A DNA stretch of 52,221 nucleotides from positions 1-52,221 of the IMG/VR virus record IMGVR_UViG_3300048041_000040; one strand, 5' to 3'. A model generated the notes under the pieces. The model did no database searches. It worked only from the letters and a program-made list of their open reading frames with translations, and had not been told where the DNA came from. Of the stretch, positions 29,032 to 37,884 are shown one piece after another. The position numbers and the translations under genes were made by a program. Source of the stretch: a virus. Each line of letters opens with the position of its first letter. The stretch's first letter is position 1.

Positions 29032-31341
29032 ATGCGCTCGCTCCCCGACGCATTGGCGCCGCTGGCCGCCTACCGGCAATTCATTCTCTACAAAACCGTA
29101 CCGAGCGCAGTTCGGCCCGGTAGGACCGACAAACTACCCTGCGACTGGCAAACCGGCCAAGTCGTAACGGCGCACGATCCACGGTACTGGACCGAGGCAT
29201 CGACGGCAATCGCAGCCGCTACGGCAAACCCCGGCTATGGCGTCGGGTTCGTGTTCACCGAGACGGATCCCTTCTGGTTCGTGGATATCGACGGCGCATA
29301 TGACGGGGTGGCCTGGTCGCCGGTCGCGCAACAGCTCTGCACGATGTTTGCCGGGGCGGCCGTCGAGATATCCACATCGGGCAAGGGCTTGCACCTGTTT
29401 GGCGCCGGCACCGTTCCGCCGCATGGTACGCGCTTGAAAGCCCTCGGCCTGGAGTTCTACACATCGGGCCGGTTCGTGGCGTTGACCGGCGACCAGGCGA
29501 GAGGGTCGGCAGCGACCGACTTTACCCCTCTCATGCCCTCGTTCGTGGCGCAATGGTTCCCGCCCGGCGCTGGCGAGCACGCCCCGTCCGTCGAGTGGTC
29601 AACCGAGCCGGTGCCCGAGTGGCGCGGGCCTACCGATGATGACGACCTGATACGGCGGGCGATACACTCGTCTAGCCTGTCGGCGCTTCAGGGTCGGGCG
29701 TCGTTCGCCGACCTGTGGCAGTGCAACGTCGACGTGCTGGCCGCCACGTACCCGCCCGATCCGAATTCGTCCGATGCGTTCGGCGCCAGCGAAGCCGACT
29801 CGTCCCTGGCGTCACACTTGCTGTTCTGGACCGGCAAAGACTGCGAACGCACGCGCCAGATCATGCAACGGTCCGCCCTGGTGCGCGACAAGTGGCAGCG
29901 CGAGGATTATCTCGAACGGACGATACTGCGCGCGGCTGGCGTTGTGGCCAAGGTGTGCCAGAATAAGGAAAAAACGCTTCCCTCGCTGGCCGTAGGCGGC
30001 GATCCGGTCGATAAATTCGGGCCGGTTATTTTCGCTAACGAGCTGGAACGGTTCTTTAAAAACTGTGTGTACGTGCAAGACAATCACGCGATTCTGTTGC
30101 CGACGGGCGACATGGTCGACCAACAGCGCTTTAATGCGGCGTATCCCGGAAAACTGTTCTGTATGGACGGGCAGAACGAACGAACGTCTAAACTCGCATG
30201 GGACGCCTACCTGCAAAACTCTGTTGTTTTACTGCCACACGTTCAAGGTACGTGCTTTCGTCCAGACCTGCCGTTCCAGTCGATTGTTGCCGAGGCAAGC
30301 CGTACCTGGGTCAACGTGTACCGCAAGCCGGAAGTGGTCCGGGGAGCGGGCGACGTCGGGCCGTACATCCAGTTATTGAAAAAAATGTTACCCGTGGGTG
30401 ATGACTGGTTAATCCTGGACGCGTTTACAAAAGCGATCGTGCAGTACCCCGGCGTGAAATTCGACTGGACCATATTCCTGCAGGGCACGCCAGGCAATGG
30501 CAAAAGTACGATTCTGCAATGCCTTCGGTACGCGCTGGGGCGCCGGTATATCTTCAATATCAAGCCGCACATGATCGACGGCAATTTCAACGGGTGGATG
30601 GAAAACAACGTTCTGTATGTCGGCGATGACGTGTATACATACACCGACCGGGCCGGGATATTCGAGGCGCTCAAATCGATGATCACGGAGCGCGAGCACG
30701 CCGTTACGTACAAGGGCATCGACTCGGTGCAGAAAAATATCTGCGGCAACTTCTTTTTCATGGACAACCATCGGAACGGCTTGCACAAAACGCCCGAGGA
30801 TCGCCGTATCTGTCCGCTGTTCTGCGCGCAACAGACCAAGGAACAGCGTGACGCGGACGGTCTTACGGCGCACTGGTTCGCGACCGTCTACTACCCGTGG
30901 CTTGAAGCCGAAGGGTACCGGTACGTCGCGCACTATCTGCATACCGGCGCCATCGATCCCCGGTTCAATCCGGCCGGTGCGTGCGGCGAGGCGCCGGCTA
31001 CCAGTTCGACGCAGATCGCTATCGAATCGAGCATGACCCTGCTGGAGGAAGACATTACCGAATTGATCGAGACGCGCGCGCCGGGGTTCTGCGGCGGGTT
31101 TATCAGCGCGACGATGCTCAAACGCGCATCGGAGAAAAAAGTTTCTCGTTTGAAAGTCAAGGAAGCGTTGGAACGGCTCGGGTATGACAGCGCGGGCCGC
31201 ACTGGTCGAGACGTTACGCCCGATTCGACACGCAGCATTATCTACGTCAAACGCGGTACGGTGGTGGTCGACCTGGCTGCCGAATATGAAGCAGCACAAT
31301 TGAAAGGAAGTTTCCCCGGTCGACCCCTAGTCGGTTGGTGA
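29032..31341 (+). CDS. Primase-polymerase/helicase fusion (PrimPol plus D5-like SF3 helicase)
   Basis: 769 residues from the ATG at 29032. The N-terminal primase-polymerase has FWFVDIDGAYD (Asp85, Asp87) and STSGKGLHLFG (His121). The C-terminal SF3/D5-type helicase has Walker A GTPGNGKST (Lys491), the Walker B-like VLYVGDDV and the later sensor-like 'FFFMDNHRNG'. A winged-helix-like end (FISATMLKRASEKKVSRLKV) may bind DNA. Such fusions prime and unwind DNA at the origin. It is the last gene of the rightward replication operon and faces a convergent gene 60 bases on. Confidence 0.88.
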   Translation: MRSLPDALAPLAAYRQFILYKTVPSAVRPGRTDKLPCDWQTGQVVTAHDPRYWTEASTAIAAATANPGYGVGFVFTETDPFWFVDIDGAYDGVAWSPVAQQLCTMFAGAAVEISTSGKGLHLFGAGTVPPHGTRLKALGLEFYTSGRFVALTGDQARGSAATDFTPLMPSFVAQWFPPGAGEHAPSVEWSTEPVPEWRGPTDDDDLIRRAIHSSSLSALQGRASFADLWQCNVDVLAATYPPDPNSSDAFGASEADSSLASHLLFWTGKDCERTRQIMQRSALVRDKWQREDYLERTILRAAGVVAKVCQNKEKTLPSLAVGGDPVDKFGPVIFANELERFFKNCVYVQDNHAILLPTGDMVDQQRFNAAYPGKLFCMDGQNERTSKLAWDAYLQNSVVLLPHVQGTCFRPDLPFQSIVAEASRTWVNVYRKPEVVRGAGDVGPYIQLLKKMLPVGDDWLILDAFTKAIVQYPGVKFDWTIFLQGTPGNGKSTILQCLRYALGRRYIFNIKPHMIDGNFNGWMENNVLYVGDDVYTYTDRAGIFEALKSMITEREHAVTYKGIDSVQKNICGNFFFMDNHRNGLHKTPEDRRICPLFCAQQTKEQRDADGLTAHWFATVYYPWLEAEGYRYVAHYLHTGAIDPRFNPAGACGEAPATSSTQIAIESSMTLLEEDITELIETRAPGFCGGFISATMLKRASEKKVSRLKVKEALERLGYDSAGRTGRDVTPDSTRSIIYVKRGTVVVDLAAEYEAAQLKGSFPGRPLVGW

Positions 31342-31401
31342 ATCGTCAAGGTAACCCGACACGACGTACCGCGCTTTGACAATTATCAATATACGGGTCG
31401 G

Positions 31402-32265
31402 TCACCCCTTCGGTCTGTTCGATAACGCACGTATTGACTCAGTCGCCATGCTTTCGGATTGCAACTTTAGCGCGCGTTCTATTTCCTCGTCACTCGGTCC
31501 GGTTTCGCGCAGAATCCCCCACACGGCACCCGGCAATCGGCGTCGCATGTCCGGCGCCCCGAACCTTTGGCGCTTGAGTGTTACCCCCGGCTTGAGATCG
31601 GCGACGGCGTACCAATGCGCGCCCCATTGAAAATAAGGGTAGGCGCTTTCAGAATCATCGCTGCGGGAGTACCACACCTGTATCGGAAGGCCGTACGGGC
31701 CGCCCGTGTCGACGATCTCCTGGGCGCTAACGGCGTAGCGAGACTCTCGAAATTCTTCCAGCGTGGCAATGTCGTCGGGGTGCAATCGAACCTTGTGCGT
31801 CGACCCGTCTTCAAGTACGAGAACGTCCTCGGGCAGAATCGAGGGGCATCGGGCGACGGCCAGGTACAGAACGAGATCGCGGTCTTCGAGCCATCGGTCG
31901 ACATCCGATTCTATTACCCAGTGCGTGCGCAGAAAGAGCTTTGCCCGTTCGCGTTCCTCGGCTCGACGCAGTTGGTCACGCTGGGTTTCAGCGGCGCGGG
32001 CGATCCGGGCTTCCTGTTCGGCGCGGGCTTCGGCGGCGCGTTCGAGGGCCTGTTCGGAGAAGCCTTTGCGTAGCCCCCGCTCGGCTTCCCGCTCGTCTTC
32101 GGACAACGGGCGGCGCAGGTCCGACACGGATTCCCCGTTGATGCAGGCGGCGCAACCCCCGGACGTAGTGTAACGGTATGCGAAGTGCCCATTCTTACAT
32201 GCCTTGCCGGTGAAGTATGTTTTTAGCCCAGCGGACAAAGCTACCGAACGTGAGATGATTTCCAT
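31402..32265 (-). CDS. Zinc-knuckle and coiled-coil protein of unknown function
   Basis: A 287-residue protein. The N-terminus 'GLKTYFTGKACKNGHFAYRY' and 'GGCAAC' gives a C-x2-GH...C-x2-C zinc-binding module that I know from phage HNH-like and regulatory proteins. A long Arg/Glu-rich helix (about residues 55-110) is a probable coiled coil. The C-terminal half is globular, with WLEDRDLVLYL and VWYSRSDDSESAYPYF. It is transcribed away from the terminase genes across the AT-rich control region, so an early or regulatory role is possible. Confidence 0.6.
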   Translation of the reverse strand: MEIISRSVALSAGLKTYFTGKACKNGHFAYRYTTSGGCAACINGESVSDLRRPLSEDEREAERGLRKGFSEQALERAAEARAEQEARIARAAETQRDQLRRAEERERAKLFLRTHWVIESDVDRWLEDRDLVLYLAVARCPSILPEDVLVLEDGSTHKVRLHPDDIATLEEFRESRYAVSAQEIVDTGGPYGLPIQVWYSRSDDSESAYPYFQWGAHWYAVADLKPGVTLKRQRFGAPDMRRRLPGAVWGILRETGPSDEEIERALKLQSESMATESIRALSNRPKG

Positions 32266-32302
32266 TAGATTTTACCCCGGTTGATTGAGTTCGAGTATCA
32301 TA

Positions 32303-32508
32303 CCACGGCTAAACGACGGCAGACGGTACGTTTTTTACCCATGTTTCACTTTTTAAAGACGTAAGGGAATCTAATCTAATCCATATATATAATACTAGAA
32401 TAAGATAATTGATCTAATATCAGCATTAGATATTAGGATTAGATAAGACGATAAAAACACTAAACGGCCTGAAATACCGTGCCGTGTCTGCCGTGTGCCG
32501 TCGTTTTA
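32303..32508. other. AT-rich iteron block with nested inverted repeats; origin or control-region candidate
   Basis: In a GC-rich genome, 32352-32456 is strongly AT-rich. It holds six TTAGA-type elements in mirrored orientation: TCTAAT at 32370, 32375 and 32413, then ATTAGA/G at 32425, 32432 and 32438. ATCTAATCC (32374-32382) pairs with GGATTAGAT (32436-32444), and CTAATATC (32414-32421) with GATATTAG (32429-32436). GC-rich imperfect inverted arms flank it at 32303-32330 and 32476-32508, both built on CCGTCTGCCGT-like units. It lies between divergent genes. The layout fits an origin or a shared operator. Confidence 0.6.
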
Positions 32509-32531
32509 AGTTGTGATACGATGTGGTCATC

Positions 32532-32933
32532 ATGCCCGCCTCTCACGAAATCCTCGATCAAGCCGGAATTGACGGCATTTGCGCGTTAATCCTGGACGGT
32601 AATACTCTCGGCCAAATCGCTGCGTGTTTCGGCGTTGCGCGTTCGACGCTCCATTATTGGATCGCGGATCCTGCTCACCCCGAACGTTCCGTGCGCGCGT
32701 GCGAAGCCCGAACGATGGCGGCGGCGGCATGGGACGAAAAGAGCGAATTGCTCCTCACGAACGCCAAGGATAACTTCGAGTTGATGAAAGCCAAGGAACT
32801 CGCTCACCATTACCGCTGGCGCGCCAAAGCTATCGCCCCGCGTGACTATGGCGACAAACAGGTCGACCAGGACAAGGGTAAAAATACCGTGGAGCACGTA
32901 GACGTGCCGACCGTCTCATGTCCAAAAGAATAA
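32532..32933 (+). CDS. terS: Terminase small subunit
   Basis: 133 residues from the ATG at 32532. The N-terminal helix-turn-helix (CALILDGNTLGQIAACFG, VARSTLHYWI) is the DNA-recognition domain. The C-terminal 'LAHHYRWRAKAIAPRDYGDK' is the oligomerisation and large-subunit contact region typical of terminase_5-like small subunits. It overlaps the large subunit gene by 16 bases. It opens the late rightward transcription unit; an extended -10 (TGATACGAT at 32514-32522) with a poor -35 may be its promoter. Confidence 0.8.
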   Translation: MPASHEILDQAGIDGICALILDGNTLGQIAACFGVARSTLHYWIADPAHPERSVRACEARTMAAAAWDEKSELLLTNAKDNFELMKAKELAHHYRWRAKAIAPRDYGDKQVDQDKGKNTVEHVDVPTVSCPKE

Positions 32934-34210
32934 TTTATACGCCGTTCCACGCCGGCCAAAAGCTCATTAGTGAGAACAGGGCCAAGCGCACCGTGATCCG
33001 TTGCGGGCGCCGATTCGGTAAAACCGTTATGCTGGAAAACCTCGGCGCCCGGTGGGCGGCGCGGGATGCGAAACGGGTCGGCTGGTTCTGCCCATCATAT
33101 AAGTTACTCATTCCGTCGTATAACCGCATCTTGAAGATGGTCCGTCCTCTCGTGGTCAGCGCGTCAAAGATCGACGCTGTGATCGAACTCGAAGGCGGCG
33201 GCGGTATTGAATTCTGGACCCTGAACGACCCGGACGCCGGCCGGTCCCGCTTTTATGACGAGGCGGTGATCGACGAGGCCAGTCTCGCACCGGGCCTGCG
33301 CGACATATGGGAACTGTCCATATCGCCGACCTTGCTTGATCGAGACGGCAATTGCACGATGGCCGGCACCCCCAAGGGTATCGACCCGGAAAACTTTTTC
33401 TACGAGGCATGCACCAACAAGGTTAAGACCGACACGTGGCGCGAGTTATGGAAAGAGTTCCACGCCCCGACGGCGGCGAATCCGATGCTGAAGAAAGAAG
33501 CGGTTGACCGGCTGGTCGGTCAGTATGCGCCACTTGCCTATCAGCAAGAGTATCTGGCCGAGTTCGTCGACTGGTCCGGCGTGGCGTTTTTCTCGTCCGA
33601 TAAGCTCACGGTTGACGGGCAGGGCGTACCGTGGCCGATGCGTTGCGACGCGATATTTGCCGTCATTGATTCGGCGATGAAGGACGGCAGCGAGAATGAC
33701 GGTACGGCCGTGAAGTGGTTCGCCGTAACGAAGGGCTGGGGAATTCCGCTCGTGGTGCTGGACTGGGAAGTCCTGCAGATCAAGGCGGACATGCTCAGCA
33801 CGTGGCTGCCGAGCGTAGTGCAGCGCGGCGAGCAACTAGCGGCGATCTGTGAATGCCGGGGCGGATTCGTCGGCGGGTTCATCGAAGACAAGGGGAGCGG
33901 TATTGCCCTGAATCAATACGCGCAACGTGTCGGACTACCGTTCCAGTCGATCCAGGGGGACGTGACCAGTATCGGCAAGGATGGTCGTGCGATCATGGCG
34001 TCCGGAGCGGTACACCGCGAAGAAGTCAAGTATTCGCAGCACGCGTATGATAAAGTGATGGAATTCAAGGGTCAGACGCGGAACCATTCGATCAGCCAAG
34101 TTTGTGGATATCGGCTAGGGGACAAGGACGCAGCGAAACGGGCGGACGACCTTGCGGACTGTTTCACGTATGGCATTATTTTGGGCCTCAATGGGGCGGA
34201 TGGGTTCTGA
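32918..34210 (+). CDS. terL: Terminase large subunit
   Basis: A 430-residue packaging motor. The ATPase Walker A is CGRRFGKT (Lys35), Walker B is AVIDEAS (Asp119, Glu120), and a coupling region follows (MAGTPKG). The RNase H-like nuclease domain has IFAVIDSAMK (first Asp), FIEDKGSG (second acidic) and RADDLADCFTYG (third). The subunit cuts and pumps DNA into the prohead. Length is on the short side, but all motifs are present. If packaging is headful, the terminal redundancy of the contig would follow from it. Confidence 0.92.
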   Translation: MSKRIIYTPFHAGQKLISENRAKRTVIRCGRRFGKTVMLENLGARWAARDAKRVGWFCPSYKLLIPSYNRILKMVRPLVVSASKIDAVIELEGGGGIEFWTLNDPDAGRSRFYDEAVIDEASLAPGLRDIWELSISPTLLDRDGNCTMAGTPKGIDPENFFYEACTNKVKTDTWRELWKEFHAPTAANPMLKKEAVDRLVGQYAPLAYQQEYLAEFVDWSGVAFFSSDKLTVDGQGVPWPMRCDAIFAVIDSAMKDGSENDGTAVKWFAVTKGWGIPLVVLDWEVLQIKADMLSTWLPSVVQRGEQLAAICECRGGFVGGFIEDKGSGIALNQYAQRVGLPFQSIQGDVTSIGKDGRAIMASGAVHREEVKYSQHAYDKVMEFKGQTRNHSISQVCGYRLGDKDAAKRADDLADCFTYGIILGLNGADGF

Positions 34211-34212
34211 TC

Positions 34213-34542
34213 ATGAGCAATTCAAGCTTTCCAAACGCACAAAACAATCCCGGCGCCGCCGTGCCGGTCTACGATACGGGATATGCCGCGAAGAACATCA
34301 CGACCAGCGCCAGCACGCTCGTCAAGACCGGCGTCGGTACGTTCGGCCGGGTGACGGTCAACACGGCCCAGGCCGGCGCCACCGTGACGGCGTATGACGG
34401 GATCGACAATACGGGCGTCAAGCTGGCCACGATCAGCGCGGCGGCCCAGGTGTCGCTGGCGTTCGGCGTCGCGCTCGCTACGGGTTTATACGTCGTGACG
34501 GCAGGCGCTACGCCGGCAGACATCACGGTGGCGTACCTGTAG
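34213..34542 (+). CDS. Small virion protein, paralogue of the 44856 gene product
   Basis: 109 residues from the ATG at 34213 (MSNSSFPNAQNNPG). After a polar start it runs as a single beta domain: ASTLVKTGVGTFGRVTV, AYDGIDNTGVKLATIS, GLYVVTAGATPADITVAYL. The pattern, with a leading 'K..G.....V' strand and a closing 'GL.VV..G' pair, is shared with the 124-residue protein encoded at 44856. It may decorate the capsid or be a small beta-sandwich fastener. It lies between terminase and portal genes. Confidence 0.6.
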   Translation: MSNSSFPNAQNNPGAAVPVYDTGYAAKNITTSASTLVKTGVGTFGRVTVNTAQAGATVTAYDGIDNTGVKLATISAAAQVSLAFGVALATGLYVVTAGATPADITVAYL

Positions 34543-34543
34543 C

Positions 34544-36811
34544 ATGAGCCAGGTATTCGTACAGGGGTCCGGCCTGGGCAACGCGCTTCAGCAATTCCTG
34601 ATGTGTGAGGAGATCATCCCTGGCTCCGACATCAGCTATCAACTGTGCAAGCTGATTTATGAATTTCATCCGCTTGGCCTCAAGATGGCGCAAAAACCCC
34701 TACGTGTGGCCATGAGCCAGTCGCGCGAGATTGTCGTCAAGGACGCGCCGGGGGATACCGTCAAAGAGGCGTTCCGGACCGAGTGGGCCGCCCTGGGCGC
34801 CGATGATCACATTCTCAATGTCGGCACGCTGGCGCGCATTTACGGTATCGCGTCGTGCGCGTACGGGGCGCCGGACATCCCGACGAATGAGGATATTGAC
34901 CCGCTGAAGTTTCCCAGCTTGCGGCTCTATTTCAATGACCTGGACCCGCTCAATACGTCCGGATCGCTGGTTCTGAACCAAGACCCGAACTCACCAGACT
35001 TCCAGAAACACGCTGCGATCACCGTCGCCGGCCAGCCGTACGCCCGGTCCCGCTCGGTCACGTTGATGAACGAAAAGCCGATCTACATCAGTTACACCTC
35101 GTCGGCGTTCGGGTTCTCGGGCCGCTCGGTCTACCAGCGCGCGCTATTCCCCTTGAAATCGTTCGTACAGACGATGGTCACCGACGACATGGTGACAAAG
35201 AAAGCGGGCGTCCTTGTAGCCAAGATCAAGCAAGCCGGGTCGATCGTCAACAACATGATGGCCGGCGCATTGGGCATCAAGCGCGACGTGGTCAAGGAAT
35301 CGGCCACGAACAACGTCATCAACGTCGGCCCGGATGATTCGATCGAGACGTTGGACATGCAAAACGCCGAAAAAGCGAACTATGCGCGCAAGAATATCCT
35401 GGAGAACATCGCAGCGGCGGACGACATGCCGGCGCGCATGTTGACCGAAGAAACGCTCGCGGAGGGGTTCGGCGAGGGTAGCGAGGACGCGAAGAAAGAG
35501 GCGCAATACATCGACCGTATGCGCAGATGGCTGGCGCCACTTTATTCGTTTTTTGAGCCGATCGTGATGTATCGGGCGTGGAACCCGGAGTTTTACAAGA
35601 CGATCCAGGCGCAGTATCCGGACATTTACGGCGACGTGGAATATTCGGTGGCATTCACGTCCTGGGTGAACTCGTTCAAGGCGGAATGGCCGAACTTGCT
35701 CAAGGAGCCGGACAGTGAACTCTCGAAAAGCGAGAAGGTCAAGCTCGACGGGATCGTGCAAATGTTGCAGACATTGCTCCCAGCGGTCGATCCGGAAAAC
35801 AAGGCGCGGTTGGTTCAGTGGGCTATCGATAACTGTAACGACATGAAGTTACTGTTCGGCGCGGCGTTGGAATTCGACATGGACGCGTTGATGGCGTATG
35901 TACCGCCTGAGCCGGAAGCGCAGGCAGGAGCAGCGAAAGCAGACTCGGAGTTCAACGAATCCGACCACCCCCGCGACGCCGACGGTAAATTCGGCTCGGG
36001 CGGGGGCGAGAGTTCAGAGAAAAGCAGCACCGCGCCAGAAGAAAAAAAGCGGGAGGGTAAGCTTTACAAGAACGGGTATAGCGTAAAGAGCGTGTCTCCC
36101 GCGCCGCCAGATAACCTAAGCGTCGAAGACCTGCGATGGGTTAACGCTCAAGGACTGAAGCACAAAGATACGGACGTATGGTGGGATTTTCATACCCCCG
36201 TTTTAAACGCCGCATACCAGGCAGGGTTAGAGGGGCGCGACTTATCAAAGGCGGCGGTCATAGAGGGAGTACGGTACGGGAAAGCCCCGGAGAGTGGGCT
36301 ATCTTATAACTTCTCAGAAGAAAGGTCAGAAGGCGGTCTTTCTTTGGCTCAAGAAAAGGGGGGGAAAGAGGTGGGGTCTACCATTTGGTTCGAAGACCGA
36401 AAAGCCTATGAGTACCGGGGGCTGGACGTCGGTAAGGGTTCTGACGGGGAACCAGTAATACTGCCTTTGCATGTGGATAACTTCGACAAGGAAGACTTAG
36501 CGAGATTGAAAAATAAAAAACCGAAGCCGGAACCGAAGCCGGAACCGAAGCCGGAACCAGTAATACTGCCTTTGCATGTGGATAACTTCGACAAGGAAGA
36601 CTTAGCGAGATTGAAAAATAAAAAACCGAAGCCGGAACCGAAGCCGGAACCAGTCGCACCGGAGAGCCTAAAAGCGGAAGAGGTATATGCCGTTCTCGCC
36701 CGCTTAGAGGATGCGGGGGGAAACGTACGCGAGGCGGCGGAGGCCTTGACTAAAAAACGACCGGACTTAAGGGGCGCGATAGACTCAGCTAAACGTGATT
36801 TAGGGTACTGA
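34544..36811 (+). CDS. Portal protein with long C-terminal extension
   Basis: A 755-residue protein. Residues 1-460 form the portal body (DUF1073/Mu gp29-like pattern: EIIPGSDISYQLCKLIYEF, MTVTDDMVTKK-like 'TMVTDDMVTKKAGVLV', 'DDMPARMLTEETLAEGFGEG'). At about 467 a hinge DSEFNESDHPRDADGKFGSG begins. In other phages such a hinge links head proteins to added effector or toxin-like domains. The extension (467-755) has an unrecognised globular part (about 500-630), two near-identical 35-residue units rich in PKPEP, and a helical end. Its DNA is AT-richer than the portal body. The join appears to be a genuine fusion in one frame. Confidence 0.8.
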   Translation: MSQVFVQGSGLGNALQQFLMCEEIIPGSDISYQLCKLIYEFHPLGLKMAQKPLRVAMSQSREIVVKDAPGDTVKEAFRTEWAALGADDHILNVGTLARIYGIASCAYGAPDIPTNEDIDPLKFPSLRLYFNDLDPLNTSGSLVLNQDPNSPDFQKHAAITVAGQPYARSRSVTLMNEKPIYISYTSSAFGFSGRSVYQRALFPLKSFVQTMVTDDMVTKKAGVLVAKIKQAGSIVNNMMAGALGIKRDVVKESATNNVINVGPDDSIETLDMQNAEKANYARKNILENIAAADDMPARMLTEETLAEGFGEGSEDAKKEAQYIDRMRRWLAPLYSFFEPIVMYRAWNPEFYKTIQAQYPDIYGDVEYSVAFTSWVNSFKAEWPNLLKEPDSELSKSEKVKLDGIVQMLQTLLPAVDPENKARLVQWAIDNCNDMKLLFGAALEFDMDALMAYVPPEPEAQAGAAKADSEFNESDHPRDADGKFGSGGGESSEKSSTAPEEKKREGKLYKNGYSVKSVSPAPPDNLSVEDLRWVNAQGLKHKDTDVWWDFHTPVLNAAYQAGLEGRDLSKAAVIEGVRYGKAPESGLSYNFSEERSEGGLSLAQEKGGKEVGSTIWFEDRKAYEYRGLDVGKGSDGEPVILPLHVDNFDKEDLARLKNKKPKPEPKPEPKPEPVILPLHVDNFDKEDLARLKNKKPKPEPKPEPVAPESLKAEEVYAVLARLEDAGGNVREAAEALTKKRPDLRGAIDSAKRDLGY
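36448..36650. repeat. 105-bp tandem duplication in the portal extension
   Basis: The segment starting GGAACCAGTAATACTGCC at 36448 is repeated from 36553 with almost perfect identity. It encodes EPVILPLHVDNFDKEDLARL followed by KNKK and a PKPEP stretch; the second copy has one PKPEP unit fewer. The near identity suggests a recent event. Confidence 0.92.
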
Positions 36812-36815
36812 CCGG

Positions 36816-37685
36816 ATGAGTAATTTCTACACCCTAATAAACGAAGCGATAGCCGACATCGAAGCGCACGGCTATGATTCGCAGCAGCGTGTCGACGGGT
36901 GGATGCAGCGCATCGAGGCGGCCGCCCGCGCTGCCATGTTGCCCGAATCGTCTGTCCAGAACGCCCTTGCCAACGCGTTAACCGGTATCTGGCGCCGTCA
37001 GGTCGAGCGCGGTATCGTGCTCAAGAATCACCCCGGCATCAGCCGTTTCAGCCTGGAGCACATCAAACCGATGCTACGGGCGGACCTTGATCGGCGCATC
37101 ATGGCGAGCGCGCAACTGATACGATTGAACCGTCAGCAGAGTATCGCCAAGACGTTGCAGCGTTTCAGCGGGTGGGCCACATCGATACCGGCCGGCGGGT
37201 CGAACGCCGTCGACAAGCCCGAGGTGAAAGAGGATCTTAAGAAGGCGTTACGTTCCCTGCCGTACGAGGAACGGCGTGTCGCGATCGATCAGGGGCATAA
37301 GCTTGTGGCCACGATCAACGATGTGCTGGCCGTCGATGGCGGGGCGATCGCGGCGGAATGGCACAGTAATTTCCGGCAACCCGGATACGACGCGCGGCCC
37401 GATCACAAGGAACGGGACGGCGGCGTGTACCTGATACGCGGCAACTGGGCGAGCGCGCAAGGGCTGGTAAAGCCCGGCCCGGCCGGATGGTCGGACGCGA
37501 TTACGCAGCCGGCGGAGGAACCGTTCTGCCGGTGTCAATATCACTACGTCTACTCGTTGCGTCGCCTGCCCGAGGACATGCTCACGGCGAAGGGGCGGGC
37601 GAGTCTGCAGGCAGGAACGGCACGCACTCGCCGGTCAGAACCGTATTCAACGGTTGCCACAGCCAGAAACCCATCAGGATATTAG
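36816..37685 (+). CDS. Minor head protein (MuF/gp30-like)
   Basis: A 289-residue protein just after the portal, the usual site of MuF-type head-morphogenesis proteins. The diagnostic C-terminal region 'AAEWHSNFRQPGYDARPDHK' (Asp/His-rich), 'GLVKPGPAGWSDAITQPAEE' and 'PFCRCQYHYVYSL' matches the metal-binding-like end of this family. The N-terminus is helical (YTLINEAIADIEAHGYD). It probably helps attach scaffold to portal or is ejected with DNA. Its 3' end overlaps a convergent leftward gene by about 100 bases. Confidence 0.75.
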   Translation: MSNFYTLINEAIADIEAHGYDSQQRVDGWMQRIEAAARAAMLPESSVQNALANALTGIWRRQVERGIVLKNHPGISRFSLEHIKPMLRADLDRRIMASAQLIRLNRQQSIAKTLQRFSGWATSIPAGGSNAVDKPEVKEDLKKALRSLPYEERRVAIDQGHKLVATINDVLAVDGGAIAAEWHSNFRQPGYDARPDHKERDGGVYLIRGNWASAQGLVKPGPAGWSDAITQPAEEPFCRCQYHYVYSLRRLPEDMLTAKGRASLQAGTARTRRSEPYSTVATARNPSGY

Positions 37686-37884
37686 GCGACGAGCGCACCT
37701 GCCCCGCGAGCTCAAGCGCGCGTAGCAGATACGCGTCTTTTTGCGCCGTCGTTACGTGTGAGGCGTACCGGTCTTGAACCCGTACCGCGTGCGCGTTTCG
37801 TTCCATCTCGTCGGCTACCTGGTGCAGCGCGGCGGTCAATCGTTCGCCTTCGACGACCTCGCCGGTATGCGTGCGGAATCTCAT
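37582..37884 (-). CDS. Small conserved phage protein
   Basis: A 100-residue protein (MRFRTHTGEVVEGERLTAAL...). The middle part, 'AVRVQDRYASHVTTAQKDAYLL', and the end, 'WLWQPLNTVLTGECVPFLP', match a small family I recall from phages of beta-proteobacteria. It ends with a Pro-rich tail. The last 100 bases run against the minor head gene, an unusually long convergent overlap. It is the last gene of the leftward cluster driven by the promoter at 38657-38629. Confidence 0.65.
   Translation of the reverse strand: MRFRTHTGEVVEGERLTAALHQVADEMERNAHAVRVQDRYASHVTTAQKDAYLLRALELAGQVRSSPNILMGFWLWQPLNTVLTGECVPFLPADSPAPSP

Noticed and set aside
30409-31299. 296-codon open frame opposite the primase-helicase gene
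   Set aside because: Composition is that of a reversed GC-rich gene, with no motif; the forward gene has all catalytic motifs.
31342-31401. Terminator between convergent primase and zinc-knuckle genes
   Set aside because: Only short imperfect pairing (CCCGAC with GTCGGT) and no T-tract on either strand.
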